The notes beneath the pieces were generated by a model, which saw nothing but the letters and a program-made list of their open reading frames with translations, searched no databases and was not told the DNA's origin. This document shows, in pieces, positions 1 to 10,918 of a DNA stretch of 64,000 bases (position 1 is the stretch's first letter; every line of letters starts with the position of its first letter). The position numbers and the translations under genes are program-made. The stretch lies in the NCBI GenBank assembly GCA_021521415.1, contig JAIQDT010002829.1, positions 62,001 to 126,000 of the forward strand, read 5' to 3'. The DNA is from Bidens hawaiensis. Taxonomy: Eukaryota; Streptophyta; Magnoliopsida; Asterales; Asteraceae.

Positions 1-640
1 GGGTGAATGGTACACGGCGAGCAAGTTTATCAAACAGAAACTAGATTTTTCCTCTTTGAAGCAAGATGATGTGAACTTCTTTTTACAAGCAGCAGAGCAT
101 GAAATGAGTATCAAGCTCTGTTTTCAATGTTAACTGAATCCTACAATGCCTTTGTGGCTAAGCATCTGATTCATACTAGTGTGGTTCAGGAAGATCTTGA
201 ACAAAATGATGCTGATGACTTAGATGACATGGATCTAAAATGCCAAGCTGCTATGCTAGATTTCAGAAGCAAGAGATTTTTCAATCGAACTGGAAGGTCA
301 ATTGTCTATGGTCCAAATGACAATAGGATTTGACTAATCAAAAGCAATCTGCTATAACTGTCAACAGCGAGGACACTTTGCAAGGGAGTGCACTACCTAG
401 ACAGTTCCAAAACAACCAGCCACGAAATCAGTTTCTGTATCAGAATCTGAATTAAGATCAACAGAGTAACTTCAATAACAACTACAACAATCCACAACCA
501 CATAATCATCAGAAACTAATTCCCCAACAACAGAACTTTCAAAGAAATTAGCAAAACCCTCCACAAGCTCCTGCAAATCAGAACAAAAACAACACCAACC
601 AACCAAGAAACCAAGGGAATGTTGCATTAGCTCCAAAATA
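1..640 (+). pseudogene. gag: copia-1 gag, C-terminal part with zinc knuckle
   Basis: Gag forms the virus-like particle and binds the element RNA. The readable piece at 127-333 (ESYNAFVAKHLIHTSVVQ, then DADDLDDMDLKCQAAML) matches the equivalent part of copia-2 near 28300-28500. A CCHC zinc knuckle follows in another frame around 350-400 (CYNCQQRGHFARECT). After it comes an Asn/Gln-rich tail (about 410-640) with several stops. The N-terminal particle domain is outside the window. A frameshift separates the knuckle from the upstream frame. Confidence 0.8.
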
Positions 641-2590
641 GCACGAAGGTGGATTTGATTGGAGCAATCATGCTAATGACATTGAAAAGGCCAATGTAGC
701 ATTCATGGCAAAAATTAAGAATGAAGCTGAGTCCTCATCATCTCAGGTATATTCAAATTCTACAAAACTTGAATTACTTGAAATGAATGAATCATTGAGA
801 ATGACTGTTGGAAAACTTCAAAGTGAATGTTTTATAAAACAAAGCATGATAAATGTCTATGAAGCTAGTTAATTGACCTATGAGAATTAAATTAAAAGTC
901 TGGAAGAAGATTGTATGGATAATTATGTGAGTCAAACAAGATATGTCACTAAAATAGAAGAATTGAAGAAAATGTATCTAGATGAAAAGTTAAAGAATAA
1001 TCAACATCAAGTTGAAAATGATTTTTTTGAAGAACCTTGTCTCCACTAGTATTTGTGATAAAACTAAGAAAGTTCAAGGAAGAAGATAAATTCAAGGTTG
1101 TTCCTCCACCATTCAATAACAGTTACTCCTTGAAGGTGAATAAGGAAAAGAGGAATGCCTACCTTGATCAGTTTAGAGAAGTATTTAAAGAAAATGAGGA
1201 ATTTATTGAAAACTATAAGTTGGTTGAAGTTGATGACAAAGGTGAGTTTGTGATGAAGGAAGAAGTGAAAGAAGAGAAGGGTGCTAAAATTTCTATTGGT
1301 GTGCAAGTGTCTGAAGATGATTTTGATGATGACTACTTGAACAAAGATGACTTGAGTGATTCAAGTGATCAAAGTTCAAGTGATGAATGTTCAAAGGTTG
1401 AAATAAAGGGCAAACCAAACTCAATTGGCAAGCTTCCTTTATTGCCAAAGATAACTCCGAAGATGAAGAAACACCATGAACAAATGAGAAGAGAACACAA
1501 ATCCTTTGATATTTTTTATGTTTCAAAGGCAAAGAAGAACAATGAAAAATCAGTTTACAAAGTGCCACAAAGAAGGGAAAGTGTCAAAGAAAACAGAAGA
1601 AACCATGAATAATGATGATATTGGAGAAGTGGAAAGTATGGAAAACTATGAAAGAAGGCAATCAAGGTTTAAGGGCAGCATAGATGAAAAACCAATTAAT
1701 TTGGAAAGGTTAATCTTTGTCAAGAGTTCTGTAAAAAGACAAGATATTAAAATTGAGGAATTTGTACTTTTCTCAATTGACTTTGATGGTCTCAAAACTC
1801 AAAGACTATTGGAGTTGATCCCCCAAGACCAAGTGGAGGATTCAAAAAGGAAAAGTCAAGTGAGAGCTTCAAAGGAAAATTTTGGTGCTAGAATTGTGAT
1901 GTGTATGGATATCACACTGATTCTTGTCATTAATGATTTACATTCAAGCCATTTCATGATCCAGACACATCTAAGTTTGGACAAGACTTTGGTCTTTACT
2001 AAAAGAAGTATGATGATTACTTGGGTAAGGGAAAGAAGCTGTCAAACAATGAAGTGAATTGTGTTGAAATAAAAAGTGAGAAAAAAGCTGAAACTGTTGA
2101 CAAAGAAGAGAAGAAAAATTTGAGTGAAAAGAAGAAGGCACCAATGATGAAACAACCTACTATCAGAATTAAACCTGATAAGGATGTTAAAACTGTGAGA
2201 ACAGTTGACCACAGAAAGTCAACAGATTGTGAAGAGAAAGTTAAAAGGGAAGTTTTCAAGAGAAAGAAATCAAAAGAGTTGAATGGTGATGAGAAATTTC
2301 TGTTGAAGCATGGCTTTGAGCCACAAGGTTTTCGATGGAAACCTAGAAGTGAGACACAAGTGACAAATGAAGCACCTGTAACAAGTGTGAGGAGAGAGTT
2401 TGTCATTGAGGAATGCACTATCATTGTTCCATATGTGGGAATATCATATGAAATTGGCTATGATTCAGATGATTCTAATGAATCATGTGAAATTGTTTAT
2501 GAGGACCCCAAACCCAATGCAACAATTGTTCATGTTGCTGATGATTTGCAAGTTCATCCAGCTTGTATTTTATCACTTAACTAATCATTA
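641..2590 (+). pseudogene. copia-1 gag-to-protease spacer region
   Basis: Open stretches at 1037-1612, 1506-2057 and 2021-2584 encode a charged Glu/Lys/Asp/Ser-rich polypeptide in shifting frames. Landmarks are VVPPPFNNSYSLKV near 1100, an acidic run (EDDFDDDYLNKDDLSDSSD) near 1320 and DSDDSNESCEIVYEDPKP near 2480. Copia-2 carries the same spacer at 26000-27960, so it is a fixed part of this family rather than foreign sequence. It lies between the zinc knuckle and the protease. I recognise no catalytic motif; the family is probably spacer or coiled-coil gag/pol sequence. Confidence 0.6.
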
Positions 2591-2600
2591 TCTTTAATTT

Positions 2601-2994
2601 GTGCAGGAACAGTCCACAACATTCAATGATGTATGGTATATGGACAGTCGATGTTCCAAGCTCATGACATGTGGCAAAAGGTCACTAGTGAACTATGAAG
2701 AGAAGTATGAAGGACCTGTTGCATTTGGTAGTGATGAAAATGGAGGGAAAATTGCGGGGAAAGGTATTCTAACCAATGGCAAAGTGTCATTTGACAATGT
2801 GTTCTATGTGGAAGGATTGTAATATAACCTTTTTAAAACATCTCACAAATATGTGATAAAGGTTAAAGGTTGGATTTGATGATTCTCACTGTTTCATTTC
2901 CAAACCTGAATTTGTGATTCCTCCAGATATGATTATGATGATGGCCCCTAGGAATGGTAACTTATATGAGTTAAGAATGAAAGATGCCATTTCA
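2601..2994 (+). pseudogene. copia-1 aspartic protease
   Basis: The retrotransposon protease processes the Gag-Pol polyprotein. The readable part (2601-2822) has VWYMDSRCSKLMTC, aligning to VWYVDSGCSRHMTC in copia-2. The catalytic Asp-Ser-Gly has become Asp-Ser-Arg, which would be expected to abolish activity. Downstream GPVAFGSDENGGKIAGKG and VSFDNVFYVEGL match the family. A stop at about 2820 and a frameshift separate it from the next segment (IPPDMIMMMAPRNGNLYELRM, after 2914). Confidence 0.75.
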
Positions 2995-3690
2995 AGAGGT
3001 GGTACATGTTTTTTGTCGAAGTCCACTGAAAATGAAACAAAACTGTGGCATAGAAAACTTTGTCATGTTAATCTAAAGAATATGAACAAACTTGTGAAAG
3101 GTGAGCGTGTTATTGGTCTATCCACAAGAGAGTTCAAGTTAGAAGACAAATGTATTTCATGTCAAAAAGGGAAGCAGCACAAATCATCACACAAAACCAA
3201 GCTCATAAATTCAATTGAACAAGTATTGGAAATGCTTCACATGAATCTCTTTGGTCCTGTGAGTGTTCCTAGCATTGGGAAAAGAGATATTCTTTAGTGA
3301 TCATTGATGATTTTTCAAGTTATACTTGGGTTAACTTTATGGGTTCCAAGGATGAAGTTGCTGAGTTAATTAAAGGATGTATGACAAGGATTGAGAATTA
3401 ACTTAATGTGAGGGTGAAGGTAATAAGAAGTGACAATGGGACTGAGTTCAAGAATGGGGCTATGGCTGAATTCTGTCAAGCAAAAGGAATTCTTCATCAA
3501 TTCAGTGCTCCTAGAACTCCTGAACAAAATGGTGTAGCTGAAAGAAGAAACCGAACACTCATTGAAGCTGGAAGAACCATGTTAGCAAATGTGCTTGTTA
3601 CATTTTGGGCAGAAGCTATCAATACTGCTTGTAATGTTCAGAACAGGGTACTTTTTAATAAAAGTCAAGAGAAAACTCCTTATTAGATTT
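2995..3690 (+). pseudogene. copia-1 integrase (GAG-pre-integrase and core)
   Basis: Integrase inserts the cDNA into the host genome. An HHCC zinc-binding domain is visible (LWHRKLCHVNLKNMNKL, later CISCQKGKQHK). The core follows: LHMNLFGPV at 3238, RSDNGTEFKNG at 3427 and PEQNGVAERRNRTL at 3520. The first catalytic acid, Asp in copia-2 (HMDLFG), is Asn here. A frameshift at about 3290 and a stop at about 3400 break the core. The second Asp (RSDNG) and the Glu region (NGVAERR) are kept. Confidence 0.82.
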
Positions 3691-4562
3691 TGTTAAAAAA
3701 AAAACCCTACATCAAGTTTCTTAAGCCTTTTGGATGCAAATGCTCATTGTTGAATACCAAAGATTATTTGAACAAGTTTTAATCAAAATCTTAGATTGTT
3801 TCTTTGTTGGAAACTCCACACACTCAAAAGCTTATAGAGTATATGTGAAAGATCACTTGAGTGTGATTGAATCTTCTGATGTAATATTCATTGAAAACCA
3901 GCTTAATACAGTTGATGGAGCATCCTGGTTGTTTGATCTTGAGAAGCTAATGAAGTCTTTCAAGATTTATCCTGTAGACTTTGAAGAAACACTATATAGA
4001 ACAAGTGTCCAAGAAGAAAAATCAAAAAAGAAGGTTGATTTGGACAACTTGTGGTCAAAAGAATGCCTCTGGCCATGAATCAGAAGATGAGCAACCGGTT
4101 GTTCAAGAACATCTTGTCATGGAAGCTGAGCAAATTGACAATCTTGAGCAACCACCTGTTCAAGAAAATTCTGTCACGGATGATGAGCAAACTAACAATA
4201 AAAATGATCTAGAGCAAGTTGTCAACAATGAAGTGCAACCTGATGACCAGTTTGATCAAGAACAAGATGAAAGACAACCAGATTTTGAAGCCCTATTTCA
4301 AAGTTTGAACATTGAAAATAATGTTGCTTCAACTTCACAACAGTTTGCTGAAGAAGCACCTAAAGAATGATGGAACAACATATACAATCATTGAGGAAGC
4401 TGAACTCAATGATGCAAATCTTAATTCTAATATGTCTAATGATCTAATTGTGCAAACTTCCTTTGTCGAAAGAAATCATCCACCTGAAAACATCATTGAT
4501 GACATAAATGAGAGAGTTACAAGAAGTGCATCTGAATCTGCAAACATTTGTTTGTACACCTG
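3691..4562 (+). pseudogene. copia-1 integrase C-terminus and acidic linker
   Basis: This stretch joins integrase to reverse transcriptase. 3734-4078 holds the integrase tail (CFFVGNSTHSKAYRVYVKD, VIESSDVIFIENQ). 3981-4370 is Gln/Glu/Asp-rich with a repeated pattern of EQPVVQE and EQPPVQE, typical of copia linkers. 4312-4562 leads into RT with [20 protein letters not shown]. Copia-2 has the same order at 24009-24900. Three frame changes are needed to read through. Confidence 0.7.
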
Positions 4563-5457
4563 CTTCCTGTCCCAAGTTGAATCCAAGAACATTGTTCAAG
4601 CTTTAAAAGACAATAGTTGGGTGGAAGCATTGCAACAGGAGTTGGCTCAATTCAAGAATTTGCAAGTGTGGGAACTTGTGGATAAGCCAAGAGGTAAGTA
4701 TGCTATTGGAACCAAATGGGTTTTCAGAAACACAAGGGATGAGAGAGGGATTGTAATGAATATTAAAGCAAGACTAGTTGCACTAGGATGCTTACAGGAA
4801 GAAGGAATTAACTTTGAGGAAGTTTTTGCACCAGTGGCAAAGCTAGAAGCAATCCAAATCTTCTTAGCTTATGCTTCTTCAAAGAATATAAAAGTATTTC
4901 AACTGTATGTCAAATCTTCTTTCTTGAATGAAATATTGAAGAGGAGGTGTATGTGATTCGACCTCCAGGTTTTGAGGATCCTAATTTTCCAAATAGAGTC
5001 TACAAGGAAAAAAGCTCTATATGGATTACATCAAGCTCCAAGAGCTTGGTATGATGAGTTATCAAACCACTTGCTTGTAAATGGTTTTCAAAGGGGAGCC
5101 ATTGAGAAGACCTTCTTCTACAAGAAAAGAGGAAGAGATCTGCTCCTTCTACAAGTGTACGTAGATGACATCATATTTGGGTCTACTAATGAATTAATGT
5201 GTTTGGAGGTTGAGGAAGTAATGAAGTCCAAGTACTGCATGAGCTCCATGGGTGAAATGAATTACTTTTCTTGGTTTGCAAGTTCAACAAAAGAAGGATT
5301 GTATGTTCATTTCTCAATCAAAGTATATGCAAGACATCCTGAACAAGTTCAAAGTCAAGACTTAAAGACTGATTCTACTCCAATGGATACCCATGAGAAG
5401 ATGATTGCTGATGAGAAGGGCGAGCCTGCTGATGAACATGAATACAGAGCAAAAATT
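4563..5457 (+). pseudogene. copia-1 reverse transcriptase
   Basis: The copia RT hallmarks are clear: [25 protein letters not shown] and [14 protein letters not shown] (4700-4850), then the [10 protein letters not shown] catalytic box near 5158. The first catalytic Asp lies in the motif that reads QLDVKFSFL in copia-2; here it reads QLYVKSSFL, so the Asp is Tyr. A frameshift at about 4955 and a small deletion near [10 protein letters not shown] break the frame. The two YVDD aspartates survive. Confidence 0.85.
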
Positions 5458-5735
5458 GGATCTCAAATGTACCTGACTGCTTTAAGGCCAAACACTATGT
5501 TTGCTGTTTGTGTGTGTGCAAGATTCCAATCAAGTCCAAAGGTGTCTAACATGACTGCTGTTAAAGGAATTTTATATATTTGAAGCGGATGCATGATTTG
5601 GGGATATGGAATCCAAAGAACCATGCCTTTGATCTGCTTGCATACACTGATAGTGACAATGATGGCTGCAACATGAGTAGGAAGTCTACATCTGGTGGAT
5701 GTCAATTTCTGGGAGATAGATTGGAACACCTCAGC
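5458..5735 (+). pseudogene. copia-1 RNase H, N-terminal fragment
   Basis: RNase H removes the RNA strand during cDNA synthesis. The RT/RNase H connection is visible (MYLTALRPNTMFAVCVCARFQSSPK, with small indels), then AYTDSDNDGCNMSRKSTSGGCQFLGDRL in a second frame from 5640. Copia-2 continues for about 120 more residues after the equivalent point; here homology ends after GDRL. The domain keeps its first Asp but lacks the rest of the active site. Confidence 0.75.
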
Positions 5736-6018
5736 TTTACAAAAACACCTCTAAGGTTACATACACTTAGCCAAAATACACATCGAATGTCAAAAGAGAA
5801 ATTACATAACATAATAAAAAATACTACAAGTTGGAATTCTGCCCATAGACATAACAAAATAAGCCTAAGCTAATAAATAATCTCATCTCCTTGAGCTTGA
5901 GGCTTCCATAGAAATCCAACCTTACGTGGCGGCACTTTCTTTAAAGATAAATAACTGACTGTGGTTAGGATGCTCAGAGGGTAGATTCCATCTGCGAGGT
6001 CCTCCACATGCAGAAATT

Positions 6019-6900
6019 CTAGATCCGTTTCCCCTTGATGATGCCCAAGGCCACTCCATCAGAGTTTATGAGAATGAAGGATCCCTCTTTTTCTTCAAAG
6101 TCAATGCTTTCAATCCTTCCATTTCTCTGGACTTCATAGTTGGGCCTTGTCATCTTCCGCCTCATACTTAAGCATTCCATCATATTAGCAAGAGGGTTCT
6201 TGTTCTTGGTCTTTGAATTGTATGTTTCTTCAATGTACCTGATCTCCCTCATCTTCTTCACCCTTTTATTCCTTTCAAATTGAGAAAGTTCCAATTTGCT
6301 TTTCTTGTTAGCATGGGGAATCACTTCCTAGCTTGATCCCCGAGATGTTTAGATAAATCATTTTGTTGTCTTCTAGCAAACCTATATCTATTGTGATAAT
6401 CATACAGATTCATAGTTGCCATCTCAGTCAGATGCTCCCTCTTGAAGTCCAAAAAGTCATCTCTAAAAATCACTTCCTTCAGTTCACCACTAGACATGAT
6501 CACTTTAAGTGTTTCAGTTTGTGAATCAAAGAGCAACCTCTTTGATAGGTCCACATCAGAAGGTGGCTTTTGTTGTCTTTGATGAGAGGCTCTAGTGGTA
6601 GGAATTGGGACACTTACAGCTGAAGGTCTAGAAGTATGTTTCTTCTTTGTGACATGGACCCTCACATGCCCATATTTCTTCTCAAATATCTCAATAATCT
6701 TTTCCTTAGGCAGCATCACCAAGTTCAGATAATTTTCTCCTTCTTTAGAAATAGTAGTGATCATACCCATGATTTCATCATCAGTTGGACCTTCAGGGAC
6801 AGATCTTTGTGTTTCAATTAGCTTCCCTTTGGGTACACACTGGAATTGTAAGAGTTTCCTCTACTCCGCCTCAAGCTTCTCCCACTCATCCTTTTCAGTG
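6019..6900 (-). pseudogene. Cluster C basic C-terminal segment
   Basis: 6770-6321 (MGMITTISKEGENYLNLVML, later VTKKKHTSRPSAVSVPIPTT and LLFDSQTETLKVIMSSGELK) is followed by an overlapping open segment at 6324-6019 (LSQFERNKRVKKMREIRYIE; FILINSDGVALGIIKGKRI). The segment is rich in Lys/Arg and mixes helix with short hydrophobic strands. The Gly-rich end could be a beta structure. Stops appear at 6321 and below 6019. Function unknown. Confidence 0.45.
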
Positions 6901-7052
6901 TAAAATAAGTCCTTAAGTTGATTTTTTCCAAGGTTGTCAAACACCCCTTCAGCTATACCTTTGCTAAGCATCAAGCCTTTGAGGGTCTTGATCTTATTTC
7001 ATCTTCCCATGGCTCCAAGTGTTCCACCGGTTCCTTCTTTACGAATACCACA

Positions 7053-7851
7053 TCAGGAACCTTTAAATGACTTATTCTTCTCAGTCTCATACATTGACAA
7101 TTTTTCTTTCCTGCCCAGGCATTTTGTTTCATAACTTTTGCCTCTTGCCTCCTCCATCAACCTGTCAAATAATATAATCTTTTTATTTTCCCACTCCTCC
7201 TTCTTCTTCATCTTTTCCTTCTCAGCAAAAGTCACAATTCTTGGCCTTTTGGTGGTTCTTTCAAAATCATCATTCCTTGACATCCTTTTAAAATGTGTTT
7301 CAACTTGTTGCTTGCTTAGGCTGTCAACCATTTCAATTGAAAATCCATGGTCGATCAAATACTTACACATTCCTCCATATTTATTGAACAATATTTCAAG
7401 TTTTTCCTTTTGATTTGTTTCCCTCTTCATCCTCTCCAGCTCATCTCTTTTTTACTGCTTCAACAATTGCAATGTAGGCATTTTCCAACTGGTCAAACTT
7501 CATGTGGCTAAGATCTTTATCAGAGAATCCATGCAATCTCAAATATATAAGGAACTTTTGAGTTTCCTTATTCTTCTTCTCCATCCTCTTTTTCACATCT
7601 CTAGCCTCTTCATCAATTAATTCATGTAGCTCCTCATCAGTCATGGGAGCTAGGGTTTCATACTTGTAACCATGTCTGATCAAGCCTAAAATCTTTGGAT
7701 CACTCATTTTTGCCTTTTTCAACATCTCTTGAACATTCTCCCTATGTTCATCAGTCATTGTTACATCAGGGATATCAGGAGTATCATCAACATCATCAAA
7801 AAACTCATCAAGAGCTTCTATCCTTGGGTCATTCACAAAATCATCTGGCAT
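7053..7851 (-). pseudogene. Cluster C helical middle segment
   Basis: 7851-7441 begins MPDDFVNDPRIEALDEFF and 7430-7053 continues in a frame shifted by one base. The segment seems to contain loosely repeated units ending in a Leu- and Glu-rich helix: ILGLIRHGYKYETLAPMTDE, then FLIYLRLHGFSDKDLSHMKF, then CKYLIDHGFSIEMVDSLSK. Each has an aliphatic-basic-Gly core (RHGY, LHGF, DHGF) followed by an acidic helix, about 65-80 residues apart. A nuclear-type basic patch (TTKRPRIV) follows. This looks like a small repeat-domain protein, but I do not recognise the fold. Confidence 0.5.
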
Positions 7852-8136
7852 AACAGTTTATTAAGGAACAGCCTTAACAGGACTTTCAATCTCCTTGGGA
7901 CTTTCAACAATATATTCATCATTTAGATTATCATCCTTAACAGGACTTTTCATTTCTTTTGGACTTTCCACCACATATTCAGCCCTTTTAGGATATGCAC
8001 TCTTGCTCTCCTAAAATACTTCTTTACATATTTTCCCAATGTTTCAGGATCCCACTATTCTGGATGTTTCTTAAATTCTTCCTCTGCCTCCTTAATCCAG
8101 GCTTTAGTAGAAATTCGATTGACTGACTCTCCAGCT

Positions 8137-8778
8137 TCATCGGTCACCACCGCTTATTTGAATCATCATTAATGTTTTCAGCAGTGGTTGGAGTTGGTCC
8201 TTCTTGTTCAGACTTTTCAGATTAAAGATGACAAGGGCAAGGGTATTATAAACCTTTTCAATTTGTTTCAGCTTTATCAAGCTTTCAATTACCTCTTGAT
8301 CAAGCTCCCCCTCTTCATTTAACGTTTTAATAATCTGAGCCTCCTCCAATAATTCTTCTTATTGTTCAAACTCCTGCTCAGTTAAGGATTTTGCAATCCT
8401 TTCTCTCTCCATTATCTCATTCAATATATCAGCATGCCTTTTGGCAGCTTGTTCAGTAGTTTCATCTACTTCAAGTATATCGTCAATAGATTTTTCATTT
8501 TGATTATTCAGAGGCTACAATTGCTCTTCATCTTCTACAATTGGTTTTCCCTTAGCCTTCCTTCTCTCTTCATCAGTTTCCCTCACCATTTCTGGTTCAC
8601 TAGGAAGGTTATCAATATCATCCATCAAATCCTTCATCTCCTCATTAACATCATCACCCTTTTTCAACTCAGAGGTTGTATCATCAATATTCTCTTCAGT
8701 CAACACAATCTCCTCTGTTTCACCACCTTCCTCCATTATAACATCAGTTTGTGGCTTAGTAGCTATAGCATAAGTTGC
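8137..8778 (-). pseudogene. Cluster C acidic N-terminal segment
   Basis: Two readable blocks: 8778-8515 (TEEIVLTEENIDDTT, EEMKDLMDDIDNLP, then RRKAKGKPIVEDEE) and 8349-8137 (EEAQIIKTLNEEGELDQEVI, LIKLKQIEKVYNTLALVI). Between them DDILEVDETTEQAAKRHADI and NEIMERERIAKSL are readable in an overlapping frame. The composition is strongly acidic with heptad-like Leu/Ile spacing, suggesting coiled coil. The open frame continues upstream without a stop into gypsy-1 integrase (8838-8779), an accidental fusion. No start codon of its own can be fixed. Confidence 0.5.
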
Positions 8779-9440
8779 TATAAGCGGGAGATGAGAATCC
8801 CAATTCCCACCAAAATCAAGAACACAAGATTGAAGCATATCTTCAAGGGTTTGGATTGTACTCTCGGATTAGCCATCGGTTTGGGGGTGATAAGTGGTGC
8901 TAAGATCAAGGCGAGTGCCCAAAGCTTCTTGGAGCGATTTCCAAAAACGGGAGGTGAAACGAGCATCATGATCGGAAATAATGGTTAACGGAATATCATG
9001 GAGGCTTACAATTTCACAAACATAGATTTGAGAGATTTGGTTAATCGGTCATTGATTACCCAAATGCTATCATTTTTGCTTTCGAGTGGGGGGTAATTTG
9101 GTGATAAAGTCCATAACAATGTCTTCCCATTTCAAAACGAGAATAGGAGGTTGTTCGGGTAAGCCAAAAGGTTTTTGATGTTCGACTTTAACCTTTGAGC
9201 AAGTAAGATATTTTGAGACATAGAGTGCTACGTCCTTTTTCATACCCGCCCACCAATAAATAGATCGAAGATCGAAGTACATATTAGACGCATCGGGATG
9301 CATGGAATATTGTGACATATGAGCTTCGTCGAGAATGAAAGTACAAAGTTCATCACGATCGCGAACCCACAAATGATTGAGAAAATAAAGCAAGCCATCG
9401 GGTTTGGTTTCGAGTTGAAGTTCGGATCCACATGGCATTT
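8779..9440 (-). pseudogene. gypsy-1 integrase, truncated
   Basis: 9438-9070 encodes the zinc domain and the start of the core: EAHMSQYSMHPDASNMYFDL, YWWAGMKKDVALYVSKYLTC, then WEDIVMDFITKLPPTRKQK with the first catalytic Asp. The first zinc-binding Cys, present in gypsy-2 (KCLTCSK), is Tyr here (KYLTCSK). Downstream, 9070-8779 carries the rest of the core in shifted frames with stops. The last recognisable residues are LQSCVLDFGGNWDSHLPLI, after which sequence changes to cluster C. The C-terminal domain and chromodomain-like tail are absent. Confidence 0.85.
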
Positions 9441-9444
9441 CATC

Positions 9445-9960
9445 TTACATATTGCCTTCATCAACGGAGGTGCATTGGGCTCGATAGATGCGGTCTTGGA
9501 GATCAGTTTGGATGATGATGCTATGAAGCAGAACGGATTTGACATTAACATTACGACTAAGGGTATCAGCCACGACATTCGCTTTAGATGGATGGTAGCG
9601 AATTTCGCAATAGTAATCACTAAGTAATTCGGCCCATCGTCGTTGTCTCATGTTGAGATATTTTTGGTCAAAAATGTATTGGAGACTTTTTTGATCGGTG
9701 AAAACTACACATTTTGTACCGTAAAGGTAATGTCTCCAGATTTTTTCATTGAGAGCGAAGACGACAGCACTAAGTTCGAGATCATGAATCGTGTAATTCT
9801 TTACATTTACCTTGAGTTGTCTTGAAGCATAAGCGATGAATTGACCTCGTTGGATGAGAACGCAACCGAGACCTTGATGAGATGCATCGCAAAATACTAC
9901 AAAGTCGTCTTTTTCCATCTGGAAGGGTTAGAACGGGAGCATTGCAAAGCATATGCTTGA
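9445..9960 (-). pseudogene. gypsy-1 RNase H
   Basis: The open segment (9918-9445) starts [19 protein letters not shown] with the first active-site Asp, then [20 protein letters not shown] with the Glu, and ends [29 protein letters not shown] with the last Asp. The domain looks nearly complete. It follows RT directly, as in other Ty3/gypsy elements. Frames with RT upstream (10067) and integrase downstream (9438) do not match, so two shifts are present. Confidence 0.85.
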
Positions 9961-10066
9961 GTGTGTTGAAGGATTCTTCTTGTTTTGATCCCCATTCGTA
10001 TGGTTTTCCTTTGTGGGAGGTGAGGGGTAAGGAAATTTTGGAAAAAAATTGGATGAAACGCCTATA

Positions 10067-10915
10067 TTATCCTGCCAAACCGAGGAAAGATCGTATTTCC
10101 GTGGGTGTGGAAGGAGTTTTCCAATCTTTGATAACCTCGATTTTTGTGTGATCAGCATGAATACCCTTTTCGTTGACGACGTGTCCCAAAAATTGAACTT
10201 CGTCTAGCCAAAATTCACATTTTGAGAATTTGGCATAAAGTTGTTTGATTCTTAGGAGTGCGAGAATGGAACGTAAGTGATACTCATGTTCGGCTTTGGT
10301 TTTAGAAAAGATGAGGATGTCATCAATAAAGACAATGACGAATTTATCTATTAATGGTTTGCAAACACGGTTCATGAGATCCATAAATTCCGCAGGTGCG
10401 TTGGTTAACCCAAATGGCATGACCAAAAACTTGAAATGTCCATATCGAGTACGAAAAGAGGTTTTGGGAATGTATTCTTCGCGAACGCGCACTTGGTGAT
10501 ATCCCGATCGAAGATCGATTTTAGAGAAACACGTTGTGCCTTGAAGTTGATCGAAGAGGTCATCAATTTGTGGCAACGGATAACGATTTTAATAGTGAGT
10601 TTGTTAAGTTCTCGGTAGCCGATGCACATACGAAACGGGCCATCTTTCTTTTTCACGAAGACGACGGGAGCGCCCCAAGGAGAAGAGCTTGGACGAATGA
10701 TACCTTTATCGGAAAGTTCTTCGAGTTGATTTGAAAATTCTAGCATTTCTGACAGGACTAAACGGTAAAGGGCTTTGGCTATGGGCATTGCTCCGGGCAC
10801 AAGATCGATTCGGAATTCGACCGTACGGATGGAACAGAACATACTTTTGGCGTAAGTATTTTTGAGATTGAGAACATGACATGAGGTTGAGCCTTTTAGG
10901 AGTCGTTTTGTTGTA
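10067..10915 (-). pseudogene. gypsy-1 reverse transcriptase
   Basis: RT signatures: ISPYRL-type start ([14 protein letters not shown]), [35 protein letters not shown] with the first catalytic Asp, [18 protein letters not shown], and the catalytic box [11 protein letters not shown] near 10310. The thumb ends [19 protein letters not shown]. All three catalytic aspartates are visible. A frameshift near 10570 separates the first third (10935-10405) from the rest (10576-10067). Little of the palm is lost, so decay appears recent. Confidence 0.88.
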
Positions 10916-10918
10916 GAC

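Larger units (their letters stand above)
1..5735 (+). mobile_element. copia-1: truncated Ty1/copia retrotransposon
   Basis: The order gag, protease, integrase, reverse transcriptase, RNase H is the Ty1/copia order. The window opens inside gag, so any 5' LTR lies to the left. Homology to the related copia-2 (21490-28767, minus strand) stops in RNase H near 5720-5735, and no polypurine tract or 3' LTR follows, so the 3' end is lost. The frame is broken by many stops and shifts and at least three catalytic residues are substituted, so the copy is dead. The next sequence (cluster C) reads on the opposite strand, which makes 5720-5735 a rearrangement or insertion junction. Confidence 0.9.
5736..8778 (-). 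pseudogene. Cluster C: broken Lys/Glu-rich ORF, unknown function
   Basis: Successive minus-strand open segments can be read in order from 8778 down to about 5900 as one degenerate gene: acidic N-terminus (8778-8137), helical middle (7851-7053), basic C-terminal part (6900-6019). Neighbouring segments overlap or abut with single-base frame changes, for example at 7430-7441, which supports one ancestral frame. I recognise no catalytic motif. Long charged ORFs of this kind accompany some plant copia and gypsy elements, so a retroelement-borne extra ORF is likely, but I cannot name it. Upstream it is fused directly to gypsy-1 integrase at 8778. Downstream, 5736-5900 shows nothing I can identify before copia-1. 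Confidence 0.55.

Noticed and set aside
8434..8988. Plus-strand 184-codon ORF
   Set aside because: Antisense of cluster C and gypsy-1 integrase; composition is that of complementary acidic codons and no motif is present.
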